Below, piece after piece: positions 24,985 to 41,162 of a DNA stretch of 64,000 bases (position 1 is the stretch's first letter; each line of letters starts with the position of its first letter). The position numbers were made by a program, and so were the translations under genes. Source of the stretch: Alnus glutinosa (taxonomy: Eukaryota; Streptophyta; Magnoliopsida; Fagales; Betulaceae). The stretch is from assembly GCF_958979055.1 (NCBI RefSeq), contig NC_084894.1, positions 997,001-1,061,000 of the forward strand, given 5' to 3'. The notes beneath the pieces are model-generated. The model ran no database searches and had not been told where the DNA came from. It saw nothing but the letters and a program-made list of their open reading frames with translations.

Positions 24985-25046
<62 letters not shown>
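24983..25046. repeat. Compound microsatellite (AT)n(GT)n(GA)n
   Basis: Consecutive AT, GT and GA dinucleotide runs with sharp borders. The surrounding open frames of Ser-Leu and Thr-His repeats are translations of this microsatellite only. Confidence 0.9.
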
Positions 25047-27100
<2,054 letters not shown>

Positions 27101-27299
27101 TCTTATTAACTTGTGTCCGATCGAGAAAATTAAAGGGAATTTACTTTCTCAAACTTTGAACCAAATTATAATGTCCAAATTTTACAAATTAAAGTTGGAA
27201 TTGATTCATTTCACTTAGTCCATTTCATTAGGATTTTTAGATACATCCGGCGGAAAATAGATAAAATGTCCATTACACTCCTAAAATTTCTACAAATAT

Positions 27300-28118
27300 G
27301 CAATTATGCTCCTAGAATAAAAAAAAAGAAATTTGGAAATTTGGAATAATATATATATATATATATATATGCTGAATAAAATGTCTTTGAAATTTGGAAT
27401 CATGTAATATTTATGTTAGTATATGTCACGGTTTCTTCAGTATAGTACCACGTATATACATCTAGAAAACTCTGGACTTTAATATGAAATGGCACATATA
27501 TATATATATATATATAGATGCATGATAATACCAAATTTGTAGGCAAAAAACAAGAAAAGACAGGGAGTTTCCGACGGAATTGTTAATAATATTTTTGCCT
27601 GAATGATGAGGGAAAAATAGGTGGAGAGGATTCTCCTGACAGACGAGGCGTACCAAGTTTATTGGAGAATCTCTAAGCTTATTTTCGATCTAGACCCCTT
27701 AACACATAAATTTCTTTTGCTTCTAGCTTTGTTTAATGAACAAGGATCCTCAGTACTGTTTAAAGTGAAACGGAAGGATATATATATATATATATATATT
27801 ATTACGTCATTTACAATTTTACATGAGATAATGCCATGTATTATTATCACTGTTTAAGGGTTTAAGCGGCTGCTGGGTAAAACAATGACGTTCCAATTGT
27901 AAACGATAAAAGACACCTTAAAAGTTAAAATCATTCCCCCATGCCCCGCCAAAACTACCTCCAAAGGTCAAACCAATGTATCCTACAGCTAGGGTTATAA
28001 ACAAAGTAAAGCTACTCATGAGTTTATTCGGGTTCGGCTTGATAAAGTTTGACTCGTACGCGACTCGATTATTAAATGAGCAATTCGTGAACATGAAACT
28101 ACACCTGATTATTAAATG
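27300..28118. other. Intergenic with TA microsatellites and a duplicated segment
   Basis: TA runs at 27349-27370, 27496-27516 and 27779-27799. The stretch at about 27860-27990 (TTTAAGCGGCTGCTGGGTAA, GTCAAACCAATGTATCCTAC) recurs at about 44298-44425, part of the peroxidase-block duplication. No gene seen. Confidence 0.45.
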
Positions 28119-28126
28119 ATACAAAC

Positions 28127-28629
28127 TGGGGCGGAACTAGGATTTTTGGTGAGGGGGGATGGATTTTTTTTTTTTTTTATTGGGGAGACGGACTTGCATA
28201 AATACAAAAGTATATAGATATTTAAAATCTTCATAAATTTGTGTTTGTGCATGTTGTTATTAAATAAAAGCATTGTAGTCTTATATTTAATCTCATGGCA
28301 TCACAAACATATGGTGGTATAAACAACTAGCAAAATAGCTTATCTAAAAAATAAAAAAACTAGCAAAAAAAAAACTAAACATAATCTATAAGGTCTAATA
28401 AAAATGATACTTATAATCGTTGATTTTTTTTCCTAACAATCCTTTAAAGCCCCAAATAACAATGCTATGGGTCGAGCCAAACAATGGTGAAATCATAAAT
28501 GATTAAACCATTTAACTTGGATTGCCAAAACAAATATTGTGAACCCAAATGACTGCAAAATAACCACTCAAAAAATTGATTATTGGTTAGAAGTCACTTA
28601 GAATAACCACTTAAAAAACCAAACCATTT

Positions 28630-28661
<32 letters not shown>

Positions 28662-28932
28662 CGCATCTTCAAAGTCTTAAACCAAATTGAGTTTCTGGTT
28701 AGAAGCTAACTAGAATATGGAAGAAAATTAAATGAATGGGGTATTTTAGATTTTTTGTTAAAAGATGGAGCAAAACTAAAAAAAATAAGTTAAAAGAGGA
28801 CACAAATATTATTTTGGGGGGACAAAAGTATAATTTTGGGAGGAAAAAATTATTTTTTTGGTATATTTAAGGTTATTTTTAAAAATTTGGGGGGACATTC
28901 GTCCCCTACCCAACACGTGGGTCCGCCCCTAT
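28127..28932. mobile_element. hAT-like non-autonomous element with 8-bp TSD
   Basis: Flanked by identical 8-bp repeats ATACAAAC at 28119-28126 and 28933-28940. Ends GGGGCGGAACTAGG and GGGTCCGCCCCTAT are imperfect inverted repeats of the (C)AGGGGCGGA type. The interior is AT-rich with a poly-T run (28634-28661) and has no transposase. Confidence 0.75.
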
Positions 28933-28940
28933 ATACAAAC

Positions 28941-30700
28941 CCGTTTAAAACTCTGCTTACTAGTTTATATGATACTAAATTTTATAATTTAGGTGATATA
29001 CTGATATTGCATAGTGTATCTTCATTATATAATGTAAATTATATAATAAACATATGATTCATCATTCATATTAACAAGACAATAACACTTATTTTATATT
29101 ACTAGTAACTAAGTATGATCTAATTATATAAATTATGTAATATGATCAAACAATTCATATATATAAGCCTATAATGCTATAATTATAAATTATAGTCATA
29201 TAATATCACATAATTCCTAAATTTTAACTTATAAGTATACAATTCATAGTAATGTAAACAATAAAGATTATGAACTAATGTTAACTAGATCACTTCACTA
29301 TAAAAATTTGATATTTTTTTTGCTAGTCAAGCCGAATTTAATTTTTAAAACTAGTTACGAAGTTGAATTCAACTTGAATTCGTAATAAATTTAAATGAGT
29401 CGAAGTTAGACATGTATTACTCGTCCGAATTTCGGTTCTTTTACATCCCTATCTGCAACCTGCAGTGCCCCAAAGGTTAAACCAAGAGTCCCCTCTCCTC
29501 TCTCACTGGCACAGAGCTCAACGCTGTGGCCTGTGAAGGAAAAAGTAAAAGAAAAAGAGGATTGATTCTTACACTACACAGGTACAACAACTTCACAACA
29601 CTCTCTCACATAGGGGTGGACTCCTTGTACCTGTGTTGTACATCTATCATTTTTCAAAGAAAAGAATAGTTATGGTCAAAAAACAAGGACCATCGAGCCA
29701 CGCAAAAGCCTGAAACTGAGAAGAACAGGGACCATGCCAAGTCCCTCTCCTTTCTCTCTCTCTCTCTCTCTCTCTTTTCTTTATGCATTTGTTGTTGGCA
29801 GCTTTTTGGGTGGCCGCACCGCCCCAACCCCTCACTCTATTCTTTTTATTATTTTATTTTTTTCATCGGACTTTTGCAAAACAGGACCACCACCATGTTT
29901 GAAGATTGTATATGAAAAAATGAAAATAACATTTTTCTTCGATAAATTTCTCGTACAATAAGATACGAAGAATATTACTTATTTAAAGAGGAAAAAAAAT
30001 AAAATTTGATTGATTTTTTAAATTAAAGCTACCTAAAAAGTATATGTCTTCTATTTAGTAGATTGTTATATAATTATCATATAACTCAATGATATAACAA
30101 TGAAAATTAGGGGCATCTTATAACTATCTCACAACTCTAAGTGTCAATCCTAAACACATGTTGATTTCTATTTTTTAACGATAACTGATCAAATATTGGT
30201 TGATTGAAACTGATACGTTAACATTGTAGAATAATTGTGTGATAAAAATGTTTACTCTTTATTTAAACAATCTAATTTAACAATTATAATCCAAATCCCT
30301 ATATATGATAATGTGAATGCAATTAAAATATTAATTAAATAATTAAATTTTACATTTCTTATAAGTTTAAGATTTTAGAATAAATGACGATTTAACATAA
30401 TATCATAACAACATATATGAATTTCAACTCTAATTCTACAATCCCATTTATAAGAAATCCTTCTTACATAAAAATATCACTCTAAAAATTGTTAGTAAAA
30501 ACACCGAACATTATAGATACTAGTAGCCAAGTAATTAGATCGGATTCTTAACAATCTATTGTTTAAATTATTAATAATTCAAACAATAAATATTAAAGAA
30601 CTCTTACGAGGCACAATAAAGAGACGTGGGATTGCCTAAAACCTATTCAGACAAATAAGTTATACATATATATACTACACAAATTGTTAACCATTCAATT
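28941..30700. other. Intergenic, AT-rich, no supported gene
   Basis: About 29460-29850 is a mixed segment (pyrimidine run CTCTCTCTCTCTCTCTC near 29755, GTGGCCGCACCGCCCCAACC near 29810) with relatives at 44450-44580 and 45160-45197. It belongs to the duplicated block. No coding evidence. Confidence 0.4.
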
Positions 30701-30969
30701 TTTTTTAAAATAAAATAAAAAAGCTTCCAAAGTAGAGGGAAATCACATGAATCTTATTGCCCAACACCGACAATATAAAATGGGCAAGTGTACCACGGGG
30801 GTTTGTGAGAAAAGTATGGGTGAAAGTGAAACTGCAAAATTCCACTGTGTTAAAGTCTTTATTGTGCCCTACCCATTACCCAAGCAGATAATTCTAGATG
30901 CATGCTTCAAAAGGAAGACAAGGACTTGGAACAGGAACCTATATGGCTACATGGAATATAATCTTCTTC

Positions 30970-31110
30970 AATTACCTAACTCACACCCCATAGGCTATAC
31001 GCCAGAATTTATTAGTAAGATCCAAGGAAAGCAATTTGCTTTTCATTTTCAACAATCTTTTAAGCTTTTCAACCCCACAAACTACAGGCCTAGGCTGCTC
31101 ACTAATTCTC
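30970..31110 (+). repeat. Peroxidase-upstream-like repeat
   Basis: CAGAATTTATTAGTAAGATC, AAGGAAAGCAATTTGC and CAACAATCTTTTAAGCTTTT parallel the pre-peroxidase segments at 22940, 25360 and 42425. A shorter relative (AAAAGCAATTTGCTTTTCAT) is at 33796-33850. There is no peroxidase exon directly after it. Confidence 0.55.
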
Positions 31111-31265
31111 CCCGTCGACCTTTTCAACCCCAGGAACTAGTATTATATATACGCTACCTGCTCGATCAATAATTCTCTCCGGCCGGCCGCCAGCCATTTT
31201 TCATGACATGCGTGTGTTTGAAGCAAATTAATTTTTGAACTATTAGACTGGCAATAGACTCCTTA

Positions 31266-31555
31266 GAGCATTGTCATCCGATGATCTATTTTCACCTTTA
31301 AGGTAGAATAGATAACAAAAACTTCAAAAACTCACTTCAATATTGGATTATCTAAATAAAAGCTAGAATAGATTTCTCATCCATTTGTGAATAATGCAAC
31401 TCCATATGTGGACTTGCACTATTCACATATTTAAAATTATTTTATTGTTTTTCTTTCACCTTTTGTCTTCTTTTACAATTAAAAGAATATTTAACTGTAA
31501 AAATACTTATTTTAATAAAAAAGAAGAAAATTTAGATAATCGAATGGGAATGCTC
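31266..31555. mobile_element. Tourist/Harbinger-like MITE with TTA TSD
   Basis: TTA target duplications at 31263-31265 and 31556-31558 bracket ends GAGCATTGTCATCC and GGGAATGCTC, which are inverted repeats. About 290 bp, non-coding. Confidence 0.7.
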
Positions 31556-31600
31556 TTAAGATAATTCTAGTTCCTACCGCTTTTTTACTTATAATATAAT

Positions 31601-31845
31601 TAGGCCTTGTTTGATAAGAGAGTGTGAGTTGGGGGTAGTAATAAGAAGTGATGGATGTGATATAAAGTAAAAAGAATTTGTATGAAAAAGTGAAAAAATT
31701 TTGTATTGTAGTGAATTTTTTATTTAAATAGTAATAAAAAATTATTGATGTGATATAAAGTTATAATGTTTTGAAGTTGATTTTTTTTTGTGAAAAGTGA
31801 AGAAGGGAATGAAGAATTTTCTCTCCTTTGCCAAACAAGCCCTAA
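31601..31845. mobile_element. hAT-like MITE
   Basis: The left end TAGGCCTTGTTTGATAAGAG and right end CTTTGCCAAACAAGCCCTAA are imperfect inverted repeats; the interior is AT-rich. A related, longer element lies at about 35155-35460 (TTTATTTGACAAAGTACTGT against the complement of TTTTCCAAACAAAACTTG). Confidence 0.55.
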
Positions 31846-32829
31846 GAGAAAGAAGACAATGACTAGTACCAGCTACAAGGCTAGATATATGGCCAGATTG
31901 GTAACGGCTCTAATTACAGAACAAGATAAGATTACACGAGTGATTGATGGCGGCCAAAAGGGGTCAGAGGAACATTTGATAGTTAAGTTATCATGGTATT
32001 TTTTTAAAAGAAAACCTAACAAAGAGAGTGGGGGATAAAAAAAATGTACGTATTTTGAGATGTATCCCTTTTAATGGAAGAAACTCCTCGTCCAATACGA
32101 TAACATTGGTGTCAATGGTGTGTGATTTTCCTTATAAGGTGTGACTTTTCTCGTTGGTTGCATTAATAGTTGTCTAGTGATTGATGAGCGTATATGGTTT
32201 CTATATATGTGGAGACAATTTTAAAAGTTGTCAAGTGAGTTTATTTGTGATTGTGTGATCAGATGGCTAGTTGGAGCACTCTTAGTAGCTTTTCATTGTT
32301 TTCGTGTGTTTTTTTTTTTTTTTTTTTAAATAAAAATAAAAATTAGGGAACTAAACTACTTTTTATTTTCTCATCTAAATACACTTCACAATAACTTCTC
32401 TTATCTTTTCCTGTACCATTAAAATATTCTTTATTTACAAAATGCAAGTTCCCTATGTACTCTCGTCTTTTTTTAGAAAATCTCAACACCATTCTCAATG
32501 AAAGGCAAATAAATGACAGAAATATTTTGTGGTAAAATAATGAATAGAGAAGTTCAAGTGTTACCCAATGCATTGGGTAGTAGTATTGTACGTAGCTTAC
32601 CCAATGTTTAAGAAATGTATAGGTATTTGTTGTATGTGGCTATTTGGAAATTTTTTTTTTTTTAAATAATTTTTCTTATATTTAGGGAAGGGAAGAGACT
32701 TTAGAAAAGCTGTTGAGAATGCTTTAATTATTTTTCCTAAATTTTTTAGAATTTTCCCAATGTTTATGACTTAATTATTTTCCATGTCAAAGCTGTTTGA
32801 GTGGGCTTATAGTATTATTTACTTTCGCT

Positions 32830-35560
32830 CTGACATGCATGCATGCATATGGACTACAACAATGTCACATAATTCATGCATTTCTAATCAATTTTAGACT
32901 TTCCCAATCTAATGAGCTTTTTAAGGTGGTGCGTTTCTGACTCACTTGCCAAATGCCTTCGCAATGATTTTATGTTATTAGATTGTCTGAATAATAAATA
33001 AATGTAAGTAGCTTAAAAGATGGATTATTTATTCCACTCCAACAACATGCATGCATACAGACTATAACAATGTGTCTCTAAGAGGTAGCTCAATCGACTG
33101 TGGACCACGTCTTATGAAGTGAATGTCACTAGTTCGAATCCCACATCCCCATCTTATATGGACATGTAAAAAAGAAAAAAAGAAAAAAAAAAGAAAAAAA
33201 GACTACAATAAAGTCACAGAATTTATGCATTTCTTGTCAACTTTAGACTTTCCCAATCAAATGAACTTTTTAAGGTGGTGCATTTATGACTCACTTGCCA
33301 AACGCATTAGGAATAATTTTATATTATTAAATTGTCGGAATAACACATAAATTTAGGTAATTTAAAAGATGGATTACATATGGAGCTACTTGTTCCGAAT
33401 AGCCTAATATGCAGACTTAATAGTTGTTTAGGGCAAATAAGCCTTATTATCTTTTTTTTAGGTTGATCGAATTTTTATATTATTCAGACAATCTAATAAG
33501 ATAGGATCTTAGTCGAAACGTGCATGTTATATTATTTTTCATGTAAAAGCGGCTTGAGTGACCTACAGAACATATTATATAATTTTTTAAGGGTTTAGAT
33601 TTAATTGTATTTTTTATATATAAATAAAATAAAAACTTAAAATTAAATCTAAACTGTAAAACAAACTACAAACCTAATTAAGCCTAATCCTTAATTATAA
33701 TTTACATGCCCTCCAACATGGATGCATATATACTACTGTTAAATTAAGTCGCAGAATTTATGCATATATTTCTAATTAACTTCGGACTTTTCCAAGAAAA
33801 GCAATTTGCTTTTCATTTTCAACAATCTTTATGGCTTTTCAACCCCCACAATCTCTTTACCGTTAAAAAAAAAAAGAAAAAAAAGCCTGAATTTATTAGT
33901 ATTATCTTTTTAGCTTTTCATTTAATTCTAGTTATTTTTCTTATTGGTTGCATTAATTAATTGCGGTTTGGTGATGGATGAAGGTTTTGATGGATCAGGA
34001 CCTCTCAAATTCTTTGCCCGAATTTGATACAATTCGGGCAGGTTGTTGTGAGTAAGTATTTATGAGATTTACCTGACCGGATAAGCAGTTGGGCAGCCCA
34101 ACTTTTATTTAGTCAGGTGGGTCTCATAAATGCTCACTCACAACTACCTACCCAAATTCTATCAAATTCGAGCAAAAAAATTTGAGGGGATCTTAATTCA
34201 GTTTTGATAGCCGTCGAGTGAAAACATTTTTGTGAGTACTGTTATTGTGTGATTTGATGGCTGAGTTATGATGTAATTATTTTATATGTACTTGAACATG
34301 CATGTGTAGCAGTGTACCCATTAACTACAATTAATAAGGTCACAGAATTTTTACTTTAGGTCTCACGTTTGGTTTAAATAAAATTTTTTAAGGCATTTTG
34401 ATTATTTTTATCTTACATTTAGTTTCTATTTTTTAACTATTCTTTGGACATGAATTAATAAAAAATTGATGAAAGTCGTAGATATATAATATTTTATTGT
34501 AAAAATTTTATTTATATTTATAATTTTATAATTACTTTATAGCATGTGGTTATGATTTTGCAAAACTTTATACTTTATAATATAAAAATTTTATATTCAT
34601 AATTTTTTAATCATTGAAATACTCAAATCTTTTATTAAAAAAAGAAAAGGACAACTTTTCAATGGAGTGCGCCTGTAACTCAGTCTTGCCAATCGCCTTT
34701 ATAATGATTTTATGTTATTATACTGATCGAATAACACATAAATTTAGGTAATTTAAAAGATAAATGATGTATGGAGTCTATTTGTTTTGTTCGAATAACA
34801 CATAAATTTAGGTAATTTAAAAGATGAATGACGTATGGAGTCTACTTGTTTCGAAGCCTAATTAGCATGCAAGATTCAAGGCAAATGATCGATCTTTATA
34901 ATCTTTTTATTTTTTATTTTTATTTTTAAGCTGCCTGAATTTTTATATTATTCACATTATCTAATAAACATAGAATCTTAGTTCAAACATGTTAATTATA
35001 TTCTTTTTCATGTAAAAAAATGCTTGAGTGGCCCTGTAGTCTAATCAATTTAGACTTTTCCAACATGAATGCTTATGAACTACGTTAATGTCACCGAATT
35101 TATGAATTTCTAATCAATTTTAGACTTTTCCAATCTAATGAACCTTTCAAGGGTTCTGGCTTTATTTGACAAAGTACTGTACAGAACAGAATAGAGTAAC
35201 ACTATTTTTAACCTTATTTTCATATTTTTTAAAAATAATTAACATCAAAACATTCTTTTTTTTTTCTTTTTTTTATCACATCAATAATTTTTTATTACTA
35301 TTAAAATAAATAAAACATTCACTACAATACAATTTTTTTTTTTTTTTACTTTTCTATACAAATTCTTTTTATTTTATATCACATCTACCACTTTTTACTA
35401 ATTCTAAAATTAACTCTCCACTATTCTATTATGCACAATACTTTTCCAAACAAAACTTGTACGTCACTTGTGCCAAACATCTTGTCAATGATTTAATATT
35501 ACTAAAAGATGGGATTATGAGCTTACCGTATTCTGAATAGCTTTATATGCGAGACTCATC
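32830..35560. repeat. Repeated intergenic units upstream of the peroxidase
   Basis: A unit of roughly 200 bp recurs in whole or part at about 32830-33030, 33215-33420, 34670-34870 and 35040-35150. It contains ATGTCACAGAATTTATGCAT, TTTAGACTTTCCCAATCTAA, TGACTCACTTGCCAAA and AATTTAAAAGATGGATTA. At 34726-34860 the last part is duplicated in tandem. It has no coding potential. Confidence 0.6.
33073..33201 (+). mobile_element. tRNA-derived SINE
   Basis: A head with an A-box-like TAGCTCAATCGAC (33086-33098) and a B-box-like AGTTCGAATCC (33131-33141) is followed by a short body and an A-rich tail (33167-33201). Imperfect 13-bp duplications flank it (ACTATAACAATGT at 33061-33073, ACTACAATAAAGT after the tail). 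The surrounding repeat unit elsewhere in the window lacks this insert, which confirms an insertion. Confidence 0.7.
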
Positions 35561-36032
35561 TGTTCGGAATAAATTAAACTTGCAACTCTTTTTTCTTAAA
35601 TATTTAAATTTTTGTGTTATTCGGATAGTTTATTGTTTATTTTATTATTATTTTTTTTAACGAAAAATCTGAGTATTTCATTGATTAAAGATCACGAACA
35701 TAAAGCTCTTACATCATAAAGCATAAAGCTGTGCAAAATTATAGCCATATGCTATGAGGTACAAAGTTATAGATACAAACAAAATTCTTACAATAAAGTG
35801 CTATCTATGACTTTCATCTTCCACTAACCCACGTACAAAAATAGTTAAAGAACAGATCTGTTATGAGTAGACTAAATATAAGACAAAGGTAGCCAAATAT
35901 TAATTATAGAAAATGTTATTTAAACTAGTCGTGAGAGATAACCCTCCATACCGAACTATCAAGATCGTGAGAGATAACCTTTCAGACATGACTAATCTTC
36001 ATCTCATAGATCACCCATGAGGACAGATCTAA

Positions 36033-37995
<1,963 letters not shown>

Positions 37996-38399
37996 ATGAG
38001 AGATAAGAGATGAGGCTGATCGAGTACGAATAAGCTAAATGCAAGCAAATATATGGTGTGTATATCTACACCTTTTGCTGCACATGTGGTGCTTTTGTGC
38101 AACTAACTATACGTATATGCAATCTTTTATCTGTGTTTTGAGTGTTTGATGCAAATAATTCTGTATGAATAAATGAGGGAGGCTTGAGTGATCGATGCTT
38201 TTCTCCCCTTTCATATATCGAAAGATCGAGTACGGTATGGACTATGTGTATTGAGATGGGGAATTTTTAGTGCTTTTATCCACCTGTTGTACTATATTTT
38301 ATTAGTGAATTTCTTTTATGCCAAACCATATATATAAATTTTTGTGCTCTCTACGCGTACTTTCCACACTTTTTTTTATCATTCAAAATCTTAATTTGT

Positions 38400-38815
38400 T
38401 ATTATAAACTAGTAAAATTTTGGGATACAAATCCACAACTTGGTTAGCGAGATTTGATTTGAAGAATGATCTCAACTTTTGTCATTTAAAGATGTGTGCT
38501 TTACTTTCATTAGCGGTGACAATTTATCTTCGTGTGTCGTGTTTGAATTATGTCGAAGTATGGGTATATAAAAAATTATATACCCTTTAATCTTAACCTA
38601 ATAATTTCGTGTTTGGTTTGTGTTAAGTTCGTGAATCGTGTAAAAAATTATTAGACCTAAATGCCGCGTATCGGGTTCGGGTCATCTCGATGCATATATG
38701 GGTATAAAAATAAGACTGTATAAGTCAACCATAACCCATCATATTTAATTAAATGAGTTAAACTTTTCAATCTTAACCCACTAATTCTGTATTAGATTTA
38801 TGGATAGTGTCAAAA
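38400..38815. repeat. Dispersed repeat downstream of the peroxidase
   Basis: Contains TCGTGTTTGAATTATGTCGA, AATCTTAACCTAATAATTTCG and ATCGGGTTCGGGTCATCTCG with internal near-repeats (AATCTTAACCCACTAATTCT). This style is common in degenerate plant transposon ends. No coding potential seen. Confidence 0.4.
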
Positions 38816-38819
38816 CTTG

Positions 38820-39738
38820 CTAACCCTTCCACACTTTCAGATTCTCCTCAATCGTCGCCAACAACAGCTTCGCCACCTTCCGAGGGAACAAGCCATCGAA
38901 ATTGGCGTTGTCCACGACCATCAAAACCACCGACCGGGTCCCGCTAGTCGACGCCAACCTCCGGCTGATCGTGTGGTCGAAATTGAAGTCCGACAAGAGG
39001 TTCTCCACCGTCGGATCCCTCACCTTCCCGTAGTGCCTCAGCGAGTGGCACCGTGCGCACACCACTACCTTCTCAGAACTGAGCGTTTCGATCTCAGTCT
39101 CAGTCTCAATCTCGGGGTCGATTAAAAGGCCCTTCTTGAGCGAGCTAGGAAACTTGAACTCGTGAGTGCCCAACATGAGTTGGGCACGTGAGTGATAACT
39201 CGGGCCCTTCTCGGAGGGCTTGAGGAAGAAACTAGGGTGTTTAGGGTCCGAGCCTGCATGTGGACCCCACAGCTGGTGCACACGACGTGGGTAGTGGCCT
39301 CGTCGTAATTTCCATCGCGGGTGAGGGACAAAGATGGGTCGAAGAAAAATAACAGAAGGAATTGAGTGGCGGGGGTTTGATAGTGCTTTGAGGTTGGGGG
39401 TTTAGGGTTTGTGAGAGTGAAAAAGAAGGACAAGGGTTCGTGAGGGATTGGGCTAAGATTGAGAGTGAAAGGAAGAGAGGGTGATTCAACTTTTTGGTGA
39501 AGAAATGTTTCGAGCAATTGTGAGCATTTCTACTATGACAATTGTTTTCAACTCTTTCTTCTTCTTCTTCTGGGATGACAAGGGGTTTAAGTGCCTGTTG
39601 ACTGAAGCAGTGTCGTTTCAGATGTAAACCAATTAAATGATGGCGTTTTTGTGTGACGAGGGCCAGTGAAGAGGAAAATTGCCCAAAACTCTAACCTAGT
39701 TGCTTTCCCAATATAAGCCCAGCCCATTCAATTCAACA
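38820..39738 (-). pseudogene. Truncated copy of the BPG2-type GTPase gene and promoter
   Basis: From the ATG-equivalent at 39527 the minus strand follows the first part of exon 1 of the intact gene (20962 downward), up to the equivalent of about residue 240 (ATIEENLKVWKG). A base change puts TGA right after the first dozen codons, and later indels shift the frame, so pieces lie in different frames. The GTPase motifs are absent because the copy stops before G4. The upstream part, 39528-39738, copies the intact gene's promoter, but the telo-box is altered (AAACTCTAAC instead of AAACCCTAAC) and a GC-rich site II stretch is deleted. A CACTA element adjoins it. Confidence 0.88.
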
Positions 39739-40322
39739 CACTACAAAAAAAAAATGACAATTATGGACAGTTTTTTTTTAGACGGTTTCTAAAACCATCT
39801 AGAATTAAAATTTTACAGACGGTTTTTAAACAACCGTCTGTAAATAAATAAATATGGACGGTTTGAATAAACCGTCTATAAATTTACAGACGGTTTGAAA
39901 AAAACCGTCTGAAATTATTGATATTAATGATATTTTTTTTAAAAAAATGATGACAAAAATCGTAGGAATTAAAAAAAAAATTATTAATTATGGACGGTTT
40001 GAGAAAAACTGTCTGGAAATTCATAAGGTAGTCAAATGACACGGATCAACCCCTCAGCCGTAGATTGAAACATTATCAACGGCTTATACACGTCTAAAAG
40101 AAAATGACGCAGATTGATAAGAAAATGAGTTAAATATGAACCCCAGCTGCCCCTCGATCTGAAACCCACATCGCACATTCACATGCAAAGAAGGCGTACA
40201 ACCCACCACCACAGCCCCTCGATTTGAACCTTAGTCGGCCAAACGACAGCCCTCAGGACGACGGGATCTTGACGGAACATCGAGATTGGGGCGATGGGAG
40301 AGAGTGCTGGAGATGGAGTGCA

Positions 40323-40914
40323 TGTAACGATCCACTCCCAATGACACAATACTGTCCGCTTTTGGCTCCCCATATCAGACTTCCCAGGAGGTCACCCATC
40401 CTGAGATTGCTCTCGCAGCGGCTTGCTTAACTGCGGAATTCTGATAGGTTCATTGCCATCACGGCTTTAAAACGCGTTGTGTCATAAATGGTACATTTAT
40501 ACATATAAGCACATCCTCATTCCCAGGCGATGTGGGACGTCACAATCACCCCCTCTTTGGACCCAGCGTCCTCGCTGGCGACCCTCATGGGATCACCCCA
40601 TTCTTGGCATCCCAGCGAGTGCCCGTCGGCAACTCTCTTGGGCTTGTGCACGCTCCCACCATCTCAGGCTGGGCAATGGCTCTGATACCATTTGTAACGA
40701 TCCACCCCCAATGACACAATACTGTCCGCTTTTGGCTCCCCATATCAGACTTCCCAGGAAGTCACCCATCCTGAGATTGCTCTCGCAGCGGCTCGCTTAA
40801 CTGCGGAGTTCTGATAGGTTCATTGCCATCACGGCTTTAAAACGCGTTGTGTCATAAATGGTGCATTTATACATATAAGCACATTCTCATTCCCATGCGA
40901 TGTGAGACGTCACT
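40323..40914 (-). mobile_element. Cassandra-type TRIM retrotransposon carrying 5S rRNA-like LTRs
   Basis: Two direct LTRs of about 222 bp (40323-40544 and 40693-40914), read on the minus strand, start TGTGACGTCC and end GATCGTTACA. The 148-bp internal segment has a primer-binding site AATGGTATCAGAGCC (complement at 40678-40692) and a purine tract AAAGAGGGGG next to the downstream LTR. The LTRs contain 5S rRNA-derived sequence including AGTTAAGC and GGATGGGTGACCTCCTGGGA, the hallmark of Cassandra elements. There is no protein-coding capacity. Confidence 0.88.
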
Positions 40915-40938
40915 AAAAATAAATAGAGGTTGGTTCAT

Positions 40939-41162
40939 TGTGACGCGTCCCACATCGCCTGGGAATGAGGATGTGCTTATATGTATAAATGCACCCTATA
41001 TGACACAACGCGTTTTAAAGCCGTGATGGCAATGAACCTATCAGAACTCCACAGTTAAGCGAGCCGCTGCGAGAGCAATCCTAGGATGGGTGACCTCCTG
41101 GGAAGTCTGGTATGGGGAGCTAAAAGCGGACAGTATTGTGTCATTGTGGGTGGATCGTTACA
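40939..41162 (+). mobile_element. Third Cassandra LTR in opposite orientation
   Basis: A 224-bp LTR opening TGTGACGCGT and ending GATCGTTACA, oriented opposite to the pair at 40323-40914 and separated from it by about 24 bp. GTGCA follows it (41163-41167) and the same GTGCA precedes the first LTR (40318-40322). All three LTRs may therefore belong to one insertion. Confidence 0.8.

Noticed and set aside
30747..31172. 141 aa plus-strand frame
   Set aside because: Its second half lies in the peroxidase-upstream-like repeat, and no domain is visible.
33075..33145. Possible tRNA gene
   Set aside because: A and B boxes are present but no cloverleaf with acceptor stem could be drawn, and an A-rich tail plus target duplications follow; it is a SINE.
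41040..41110. Possible 5S rRNA gene
   Set aside because: The 5S-like sequence is inside Cassandra LTRs with TG/CA ends and PBS; the full 120-nt gene is not present.
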